NCBI GenBank assembly: GCA_035498175.1 | Contig: DATKAJ010000105.1 | Coordinates: 1 to 64,000, forward strand | Length of the DNA: 64,000 bases | Reading direction: 5' to 3' | From: JALORV01 sp035498175 | Lineage (GTDB): Bacteria > Pseudomonadota > Gammaproteobacteria > Burkholderiales > Burkholderiaceae_F | In this document: one piece after another, positions 58,738 through 64,000 of the stretch | Layout: each line of letters opens with the position of its first letter | How positions within the stretch are numbered: the stretch's first letter is position 1 | Translations under genes and position numbers: made by a program | Notes under the pieces: model-generated | Seen by the model: the letters and a program-made list of their open reading frames with translations, nothing else | What the model was told of the DNA's origin: nothing | Databases searched by the model: none

Positions 58738-59623
58738 CGCGCCTCCCCATATTTGTCTTCCGGTGGCGCCCGTCGCCGATCGCTTCGGCCAGCGCCCGCA
58801 CGCGAGCGGAGGGCGCCTCGCGCCGCCACACCAGCAGCGTACGCGCGCTGCGATAGCGGCCCTGCATCGGGTACACGGAAAGTTGACGGCGCTCAGTGAA
58901 CGTGTCGAGCACGATCTTCGGCAGCATCGCGATGCCCATGCCGGCCACCGCGCAGCCGAGGATCGCGTGATACGAGCCCATCTCGATGACACGCTCGACC
59001 TGCACGCCGTGCTCGGCGAACCACGCCTCGAGCCGCATGCGATGCGGGCAGCCGTGCTCGAACACCAGCAGCGTGCGGCCATGCACATCCTTGGGCGTGC
59101 GGATCGGCGGATGGTCGGGGCCGGCCACAATCACGTAGTCCTCGATCCACGCGACCTCGGATGCAAGGCGCTCGTCACTGACGGGCTCGGCGACCAGCGC
59201 TGCATCGAGCTCACCGGAGACTACCGCCGGGACAAGCTCGCGCGGCGCCCCGGTGCGCAACTCGACCGTGATCGCCGGATGGCGCTTCGCCAGCAGTGCC
59301 AGCGGGCGCGGCAGGCGCGCCGCCGCGGTGCTTTCCATCGATCCCAGCCGCAGCACGCCGCGCGGGCCAGTTTCCTGCAGCGCCTCGCGCGCCTCGGTCG
59401 CGAGTGCGAGCAGTCGGTCGGCGTAGCCGAGCAAAACGTTGCCGGCCGGGGACAGCTGCAGGCGCCGGCCTTGACGCACGAAGAGCTCGACGCCGAGATC
59501 CTCCTCGAGCTTGCGCACCCGGGTCGTCACGTTCGACTGCACGCGGTGCAGCCGGTCGGCCGCGCGCGTAACGCCGCCGGCCGATACCACCGTGCGAAAG
59601 ACAAGCAAGTCAGACAGTTCCAT
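58670..59623 (-). CDS. LysR-family transcriptional regulator
   Basis: This 317-residue protein has the LysR HTH at the N-terminus (LLVFRTVVSAGGVTRAADRLHRVQSNVTTRVRKLEEDLGVELFVRQGRR) and the effector domain (GVLRLGSMESTAAARLPRPLALL, DYVIVAGPDHPPI). It overlaps the SDR gene. The divergent gene at 59778 is a small protein, and an inverted repeat lies in the 154-base gap (59674-59694). So the regulator probably controls that small gene and itself. Effector unknown. Confidence 0.95.
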   Translation of the reverse strand: MELSDLLVFRTVVSAGGVTRAADRLHRVQSNVTTRVRKLEEDLGVELFVRQGRRLQLSPAGNVLLGYADRLLALATEAREALQETGPRGVLRLGSMESTAAARLPRPLALLAKRHPAITVELRTGAPRELVPAVVSGELDAALVAEPVSDERLASEVAWIEDYVIVAGPDHPPIRTPKDVHGRTLLVFEHGCPHRMRLEAWFAEHGVQVERVIEMGSYHAILGCAVAGMGIAMLPKIVLDTFTERRQLSVYPMQGRYRSARTLLVWRREAPSARVRALAEAIGDGRHRKTNMGRRDGTHEGGKNARRREALRSRASA

Positions 59624-59673
59624 TGATGGTTCCCTTCGCCAAGGCGCGTCGCGCTCTTGCGCTCCAGCCTTGC

Positions 59674-59694
59674 TTCATCTCGAAACAAGATGAA
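59674..59694. promoter_or_regulatory. Inverted repeat in the divergent LysR region
   Basis: TTCATCT (59674-59680) and AGATGAA (59688-59694) form a perfect dyad with a seven-base spacer. Such a dyad suits a LysR-type dimer site. It lies 51 bases from the LysR start and about 84 bases before the small gene on the other side. The AT-rich stretch 59698-59722 just after it could hold the small gene's promoter. Confidence 0.6.
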
Positions 59695-59777
59695 CCTGAT
59701 CCAAATAATTCATTTTTCAGGAATCGAATCCTTGCATAGATTGCGGCCATCGTCACTCGCCCCTCCAGGAGACAGCG

Positions 59778-59954
59778 ATGAACCCGAGCCCCGTCACAGA
59801 CAGCACCGCCCTGTACCACTCCGCGCGCCGGGCACGCGCACTGGCGGTCGGCGACGCGTTGGCGCATTTCGCGACCGCCGCAGGGCGCGCCTGGACCCGC
59901 GTTGTAGTGCGTGGCCGCCGCCGGCTGCGGCTGCGTGGGGTTGCCGGCGCCTGA
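59778..59954 (+). CDS. Small basic protein with its own RBS and terminator
   Basis: This 58-residue frame (MNPSPVTDSTALYHSARRAR, then ALAVGDALAHFATAAGRAWTR and an Arg-rich end) starts nine bases after AGGAG and ends TGA at 59952-59954. A strong terminator follows 18 bases later. It is divergent from a LysR regulator, a typical target position. The sequence is basic and helical, resembling DUF1127-type small proteins in style, though I cannot assign it. The RBS, the terminator and the divergent regulator together make it very likely real. Confidence 0.7.
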   Translation: MNPSPVTDSTALYHSARRARALAVGDALAHFATAAGRAWTRVVVRGRRRLRLRGVAGA

Positions 59955-59972
59955 GCAGGCATGAAACCCGCG

Positions 59973-60003
59973 ATGCGGCGCACCAAGATGTGCCGCATTT
60001 TTT
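59973..60003 (+). terminator. Rho-independent terminator of the small gene
   Basis: ATGCGGCGCAC (59973-59983), a six-base loop (CAAGAT) and GTGCCGCAT (to about 59998) form a GC-rich stem with a small bulge. It is followed by a T run at about 59998-60003. It separates the small gene from the operon starting at 60099. Confidence 0.8.
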
Positions 60004-60011
60004 CGGCCGAC

Positions 60012-60037
60012 TGTAATGCCAACCCCGGAATCTCCGA
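60012..60037 (+). promoter_or_regulatory. Possible ECF-sigma promoter of the bufferin operon
   Basis: TGTAAT (60012-60017) and CGAC (60034-60037) are separated by 16 bases. The arrangement resembles the TGTAAC-N16-CGAA type promoter used by ECF sigma factors that control related copper-stress operons in other proteobacteria. The match is imperfect and the gene for such a sigma factor is not in the window. Treat as a hypothesis. Confidence 0.3.
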
Positions 60038-60098
60038 CTACGCTGCCGTACCGCCCCGGCCATCGGGCGCGGGACGCCAACCCGACAGGAGATCACCG

Positions 60099-60389
60099 AT
60101 GAATCATCGTCATTCACTGGCCGTCACCGCGTTCGCGCTCGCGGCCGTCGTCGCGGGCGCCGTCATGGCCCAGGAAAAGGGCCCGGTCAAGCCGCAAACC
60201 GACAAGGAGAAGTGCTACGGCGTGGCCAAGGCCGGGCAGAACGACTGCGAGGCCGGGCCGGGCACCACCTGCGCCGGGACCTCGAAGACAGACTACCAGG
60301 GCAACTCGTGGAAGTACGTGGCGAAGGGCACGTGCACGTCGATGACGACGCCGAAGGGCAAGGGATCGCTCACCCCCGTCAAGATGTGA
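60099..60389 (+). CDS. bufA: Bufferin-type RiPP precursor (DUF2282), four cysteines
   Basis: This 96-residue protein has a cleavable signal peptide (about 1-24) and then the DUF2282 core with exactly four cysteines (39, 50, 58 and 79): EKCYGVAKAGQNDCEAGP, TTCAG and WKYVAKGTC. Precursors of this family, called bufferins, have cysteines post-translationally modified by a DUF692 iron enzyme and bind copper in the periplasm. The spacing and surrounding residues match the family. The Sec-type signal is used as leader. The ribosome binding site is AGGAGA. The operon partners follow directly. Confidence 0.93.
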   Translation: MNHRHSLAVTAFALAAVVAGAVMAQEKGPVKPQTDKEKCYGVAKAGQNDCEAGPGTTCAGTSKTDYQGNSWKYVAKGTCTSMTTPKGKGSLTPVKM

Positions 60390-60408
60390 TCGCCTGATTG
60401 AGAGAGCG

Positions 60409-60436
60409 CCGCGGCCGCCCACACGGACGGCCGCGG
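60409..60436 (+). promoter_or_regulatory. GC-rich hairpin between the precursor and the modification genes
   Basis: CCGCGGCCG (60409-60417) and CGGCCGCGG (60428-60436) form a perfect nine-pair stem with a ten-base loop. It ends one base before the ATG at 60438, without a T run. It may protect the 3' end of the precursor mRNA and limit readthrough or translation of the downstream enzymes, so that more precursor than enzyme is made. Function is inference. Confidence 0.55.
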
Positions 60437-60437
60437 A

Positions 60438-61298
60438 ATGATGCTGATGTCGACCCACGCCATGCTGACCGGCGGTCTCGGACTCAAGCCGCAGCACTTC
60501 GAAGCGGCGGACGCCTGCGCTGCGCCGGGGCTGTGGTTCGAGGTCCACGCCGAGAACTACATGGTCGACGGCGGGCCGCGGCTCGCGTGGCTCGAACGCA
60601 TCCGCGCATCGCATCCGCTGTCGCTGCACGGCGTCTCGCTGTCGCTCGCGGCCGATGCGCCGCCGGACCCACGACAGCTCGAGCGTCTCGCGGCGCTGGT
60701 CGATCGCGTCGAGCCCGCGCTGGTGTCCGAGCACCTCGCCTGGAGCACGTGGCGCGGCGCCTATCGGCCGGACCTCCTGCCCGTCCCGCGCAGCCGCGAA
60801 GTTCTGCAGCGCGTGGTCGACAACATCACCTGCGTGCAGCAGCGACTAAGGCGCCGAATCGCTCTCGAGAACCCGTCGCATTACCTGCGCTTCGATGCGC
60901 ACGAGTATGGCGAAATCGAATTCCTGGTCGAGATCGCGCGCCGCAGCGGCTGCGCGCTGCTGCTCGACGTCAACAACGTGCACGTCAGTGCCAACAACCT
61001 AGAATACTCGGCCGCGGAGACCCTCGATGCGGTGCCCGCAGAATGGGTCGAGGAGATCCACCTGGCCGGCCACAGCGCTGACCCGAACCTCGGAGACGTG
61101 CTGCTGATCGACTCCCACGACGCTCCGGTTGCGGCCGCCGTATGGGCGCTGTACGAGCGCTTGATCAACCGCATCGGCCCGCGCCCGACGCTGGTCGAGC
61201 GCGACGAGAACGTGCCCGGCTTCGATGAACTGCTGAGCGAGCGCGATCACGCGCACTCGCTGCTGTCGCTGCATCAGCCGCTCGCGCAGGCCGCCTGA
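60438..61298 (+). CDS. bufB: DUF692 multinuclear iron oxidase (bufferin maturase)
   Basis: The protein has 286 residues from the ATG at 60438; in-frame ATGs at 60441 and 60447 are alternatives and could be preferred because the hairpin ends just before. The DUF692 barrel shows its metal-binding segments: FEVHAENYM, LSLHGVSLSL, SEHLAWS, ALENPSHYL, LLDVNNVHVSANN, EIHLAGH, DSHD and ERDENVP. These place several His, Asp, Asn and Glu around iron ions. Such enzymes oxidise cysteines of precursor peptides. The partner proteins (BufA before, BufC after) confirm the system. Cytoplasmic. Confidence 0.95.
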   Translation: MMLMSTHAMLTGGLGLKPQHFEAADACAAPGLWFEVHAENYMVDGGPRLAWLERIRASHPLSLHGVSLSLAADAPPDPRQLERLAALVDRVEPALVSEHLAWSTWRGAYRPDLLPVPRSREVLQRVVDNITCVQQRLRRRIALENPSHYLRFDAHEYGEIEFLVEIARRSGCALLLDVNNVHVSANNLEYSAAETLDAVPAEWVEEIHLAGHSADPNLGDVLLIDSHDAPVAAAVWALYERLINRIGPRPTLVERDENVPGFDELLSERDHAHSLLSLHQPLAQAA

Positions 61299-62101
61299 TG
61301 CAGCTCGCCCTGCACGCCTATCAGGACGCGTTCGCGGCCGCGTTGCTCGCCGACGATCCTGCGGCCGACGCACCGGAGGAGCTGCGATCGTTGCTGGCGC
61401 AGCCCGGCTTTGCCGTCTACCGCAATACGGTGCTGAAAGGCTGCATCGACGCGCTGCAGGCGAACTTCCCGACGGTCGATCGGCTGGTCGGTGACGAGTG
61501 GTTCCGCGCCGCGGCGGCGATCCACGCGCGCGCGACGCTGCCGTCGCAGGTGTCACTGCTGGTCTACGGCGAGTCGTTCCCGGACTTCCTCGCCGCGTTC
61601 GAACCGGCGCAGGAGCTGCCGTACCTCGCGGATGTCGCGCGCGTCGACCGCGCGTGGACCGAGTCGCATGTTGCCGCGGACGATCCGCTGCTCGAACCCC
61701 CGGCGGTCGTGGCGCTCTCGCCCGCGCAGATGGCCACGACCGGCCTGCAGCTGCATGCCGCGACGCGCTGGCACTGGAGCGACGCCTGGCCGATCCACGC
61801 ACTGTGGAGCCGCAATCGCAGCGAGTCGAGCGAAGAGCCCGCCGAGATTGTCTGGGCCGGCGAAGGCGTGCTGCTGACGCGACCGTACGGCGCGGTGCAC
61901 TGCGCCGCGCTGTCGGGCGCCGGTGCCGCGTTTCTGGCCGCGTGCGCCACGGGTGCGAGCATCGAGCAGGCCGTGCTGGCCGCGCTGAGCGCCGAACCCG
62001 CGGCGGATATCGCTGCACTGATCCATCAACTGCTGGATGCCGGCGCGTTCAGCGCGCTGCAGCCCGCACAGCGCGACACCGCGCGCAAGGAGGAGGAATG
62101 A
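61298..62101 (+). CDS. bufC: DUF2063 partner protein of the bufferin maturase
   Basis: This 267-residue protein begins at an ATG that shares one base with the bufB stop (TGATG). Its N-terminal region (LHAYQDAFAAALL, GFAVYRNTVLKGCIDALQANFPTVDRLVGDEWFRAAA) is the DUF2063 signature. The C-terminal half is an RRE-like domain that, in the family, holds the precursor for the DUF692 enzyme. So it probably delivers BufA to BufB. The last residues are acidic. The gene is followed immediately by the DoxX gene. Confidence 0.92.
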   Translation: MQLALHAYQDAFAAALLADDPAADAPEELRSLLAQPGFAVYRNTVLKGCIDALQANFPTVDRLVGDEWFRAAAAIHARATLPSQVSLLVYGESFPDFLAAFEPAQELPYLADVARVDRAWTESHVAADDPLLEPPAVVALSPAQMATTGLQLHAATRWHWSDAWPIHALWSRNRSESSEEPAEIVWAGEGVLLTRPYGAVHCAALSGAGAAFLAACATGASIEQAVLAALSAEPAADIAALIHQLLDAGAFSALQPAQRDTARKEEE

Positions 62102-62571
62102 ACACGATGCCTGCCGATGCCGCATTCGCGACGCGCGGCCCACGCGCGCTGTACAACCGCGCGGCCGAGCACCTCGAAGCGTGGATCGGCGCCGACCTGA
62201 TCGCGCTGGCGGCCCGTTTCGGCATCGGCGCGGTATTCTGGCTGTCGGGCCGCACGAAGGTCGAGGGCTGGCTCAGCGTCAGCGAAAACGCTGTCGCCCT
62301 GTTTGCCGACGAGTACCGGCTGCCGCTGCTGTCACCCGATCTTGCGGCCCATCTTGCCGCGTATGCCGAGCACCTGTTTCCGATCCTGCTGGTGCTTGGG
62401 CTCTTCACCCGCGGCGCGGCGCTCGCCCTGCTCGGCATGACCGCCGTGATCGAGATCTTCGTCTACCCGCTCGCGTGGCCCACACATCTGGTCTGGGCGG
62501 CGTGCCTGCTGTATCTCGCGGGACGCGGGGCAGGGCGGTTCTCGCTGGACCGTGTTTTGGGCCTGCGCTGA
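62098..62571 (+). CDS. DoxX-family membrane protein of the bufferin operon
   Basis: The protein has 157 residues from an ATG overlapping the bufC stop (ATGA). About four hydrophobic helices, with GIGAVFWLSGRTKVEGW, LLSPDLAAHLAAYAEHLFPILLVLGLFTRGAALALLG and FVYPLAWPTHLVW, mark the DoxX fold. DoxX proteins in these operons are thought to act in membrane redox chemistry or in coupling to quinones. Its end lies seven bases from the end of the opposite-strand cytochrome b561 gene. Confidence 0.92.
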   Translation: MNTMPADAAFATRGPRALYNRAAEHLEAWIGADLIALAARFGIGAVFWLSGRTKVEGWLSVSENAVALFADEYRLPLLSPDLAAHLAAYAEHLFPILLVLGLFTRGAALALLGMTAVIEIFVYPLAWPTHLVWAACLLYLAGRGAGRFSLDRVLGLR

Positions 62572-62578
62572 GGCCGGG

Positions 62579-63145
62579 TCAGCGCGCCGGACGCAACTGC
62601 GGCCACATCAGCCGCAGCGTGTTGTCGCGCATCAGGTAGTGGTGCACCAGCGCGGCGGCGGCATGCAGGCCGACCAGCGCGTAGCCGAAATTGGCGAGCA
62701 CCTGATGCACTTCCTTGATGGAATGCGCCAGCGCCTTGTCCGGTGACAGCAGCGTCGGCAGCTGCACACCGAACCAGACGACCTCCTTGCCACTGGCATT
62801 GAACATCAGCCAGCCGGAAAGCGGCAGCAGGAACATCAGGCCATAGAGCGCGATGTGCACGACCGTCGCCGCGAGCGCCTGCCAACGCGGCGGCTCGGGC
62901 CGGATTGCCGGCGCGCGGCTGAATGCTCGCACGAGCAGGCGGAGTGCCACGAGGCCAAGCACGCTGATGCCAAGAATCGTGTGCCATGTCGTCAATGCGG
63001 TCCGACTGGCACTGCCCTTGGGGAAAACATCGTGCAGTTCGATCGCCAGGCAGGCGGTACCCATTAGCAGCAGCGTTACCCAGTGCAGGGTGATCAGCAG
63101 CCAGTTGAAGCGGGGTGACGGCATCGCGTCCACAGGGATGGCCAA
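62579..63145 (-). CDS. Cytochrome b561
   Basis: This 188-residue four-helix membrane protein has haem-ligand histidines at the expected places: His21 (LHW), His55 (TWHTILG), His147 and His161 (KEVHQVLANFGYALVGLHAAAALVHH). It transfers electrons from quinols to periplasmic acceptors or oxygen species. The start at 63145 adds seven residues over the next Met. It is convergent with the DoxX gene, so it is not part of that operon, but both deal with membrane redox chemistry. Confidence 0.93.
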   Translation of the reverse strand: MAIPVDAMPSPRFNWLLITLHWVTLLLMGTACLAIELHDVFPKGSASRTALTTWHTILGISVLGLVALRLLVRAFSRAPAIRPEPPRWQALAATVVHIALYGLMFLLPLSGWLMFNASGKEVVWFGVQLPTLLSPDKALAHSIKEVHQVLANFGYALVGLHAAAALVHHYLMRDNTLRLMWPQLRPAR

Positions 63146-63220
63146 CTCTGTAAAAGAACGCCGGAAGCAGCGACTGGCGTTGCTCCCGGCGGCTAATTGA
63201 ACTACGACGTCAGACGGCGA

Positions 63221-64000
63221 TTATGCCGGCACCGTTCCCTTGGGCGCTGTCGCCTTGCGCAGCTCGCGCCGCAGGATCTTGCCGATGTTGGTCTTCGGCA
63301 GCGGCTCGGTGCGGAACTCGACCAGCTTCGGCATCTTGTAGGCCGTCAGATTCTTCCTGCAGTGCTCGAGCAGTGCCTCGGCGGAAAGCGCCTCGTCCTT
63401 CTTCACGACGACGATTTTCACGGCCTCACCCGAACGCTCGTCGGGCTCGCCAATCGCCGCGACCTCGAGCACGCCGGGATGCATCATCACGACGTCTTCG
63501 ATCTCGTTCGGGAATACCTTGAACCCGGACACGATGATCATGTCCTTCTTGCGGTCGGTGATCTTGACCCGGCCGTCCTCATCCATGAAGCCCATGTCGC
63601 CGGTCCGCAGCCAGCCGTCGCGCGTGAACACCTTCGCGGTCTCGTCCGGCCGCTGCCAGTAGCCCTTCATCACCTGCGGGCCGCGGATCACGATTTCGCC
63701 CACTTCACCGACAGGCAGGAGCGCCCCGTTGTCGTCGAAGATCGCGGCGTCGGTCGAAGGAATCGGCACACCGATGTTGCCGGTCCAGTCCTTGATGTTG
63801 AGCGGGTTGGAGATGACAACCGGTGCGGTCTCGGTCAGGCCGTAGCCTTCGATGATCGGCACCCCGGTCGCCTGCTTCCAGCGCTCCGCAACCGCGCGCT
63901 GCACGGCCATGCCGCCCGCCGACGTCACTTTCAGCCGGTGCAGGTTGAGCTCGCTGAAACCGGGCGCGTTGAGCAGCGCGTTATACAGCGTGTTCACGCC
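63221..64000 (-). CDS. Long-chain acyl-CoA ligase (AMP-binding), 5' part outside window
   Basis: The visible 260 residues are the C-terminal half of an ANL-superfamily ligase. GYGLTETAPVVISNPL is the A5/A6 motif, EIVIRGPQVMKGYWQRPDET the A7 region, LRTGDMGFMDEDGRVKITDRKKDMIIVSG holds motifs A7-A8 with the hinge, and PKTNIGKILRRELR contains the A10 lysine. The style is that of FadD, which activates fatty acids. The N-terminal part lies beyond position 64000. It may supply acyl-CoA for the WS/DGAT enzymes, though it is 20 kb away. Confidence 0.93.
   Translation of the reverse strand, partial: GVNTLYNALLNAPGFSELNLHRLKVTSAGGMAVQRAVAERWKQATGVPIIEGYGLTETAPVVISNPLNIKDWTGNIGVPIPSTDAAIFDDNGALLPVGEVGEIVIRGPQVMKGYWQRPDETAKVFTRDGWLRTGDMGFMDEDGRVKITDRKKDMIIVSGFKVFPNEIEDVVMMHPGVLEVAAIGEPDERSGEAVKIVVVKKDEALSAEALLEHCRKNLTAYKMPKLVEFRTEPLPKTNIGKILRRELRKATAPKGTVPA

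Noticed and set aside
1..64000. tRNA, rRNA, integrase or transposase genes
   Set aside because: None recognised on either strand by reading; the accessory region lacks a visible mobility gene or attachment repeats.

Overview
The window is GC-rich, densely packed bacterial chromosome of proteobacterial type, most likely a betaproteobacterium (Burkholderiales-like). This is inferred from gene content: a QseBC-type two-component system, NnrU, Ohr, a YeeE/rhodanese sulfur operon, three wax-ester-synthase/DGAT-like acyltransferases and a FadD-like ligase. I see no rRNA or tRNA gene, no CRISPR array, no complete insertion sequence and no replication origin.

Region 1 (1-20 kb) is mostly housekeeping and stress functions. 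It holds a BLUF photoreceptor, two Cu/Zn superoxide dismutase lipoproteins on either side of a secreted nuclease, a PLP dehydratase, CysK facing a rhodanese/YeeE sulfur operon, cupin plus periplasmic-type Pcm, an aldo/keto reductase, a TIR protein with a membrane anchor, NnrU, small basic proteins including a HicA-like toxin, a Gly/Trp-repeat exported protein, a response regulator/histidine kinase pair, an AraC regulator next to Ohr, and a methyltransferase. Region 2 (19.4-36 kb) has a MetE-like methionine synthase whose ribosome binding site lies in a perfect hairpin. A long plus-strand run follows, ending in nicotinate phosphoribosyltransferase, archease and the RNA ligase RtcB. After it come a flavin oxidoreductase, a polytopic TIR protein and a di-haem peroxidase-like protein.

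Region 3 (36-43.3 kb) is a neutral-lipid cluster of three WS/DGAT-like acyltransferases and two alpha/beta hydrolases. Region 4 (43.4-47.4 kb) is a decayed accessory or defence island: a type I restriction HsdR gene with a frameshift and a nonsense codon, fused out of frame to an Mrr-type nuclease fragment; an apparently intact HTH-nucleotidyltransferase/HEPN pair with its own operator; and the 5' stub of an SDR gene. Region 5 (47.4-59.7 kb) holds two LysR regulators with nearby targets, an AbrB-like/PIN toxin-antitoxin pair, a cold-shock/excalibur membrane protein, an FAD monooxygenase, a TIR protein fused to half a nucleotide cyclase domain, and an NYN-domain protein.

Region 6 (59.7-62.6 kb) is the most notable system. 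It is a compact operon for a copper-related modified peptide of the bufferin type: a secreted four-cysteine DUF2282 precursor, a DUF692 multinuclear iron oxidase, its DUF2063 partner and a DoxX membrane protein. It sits behind a small unannotated gene that has its own ribosome binding site and terminator. The window ends with cytochrome b561 and the 3' part of an acyl-CoA ligase, both on the minus strand.
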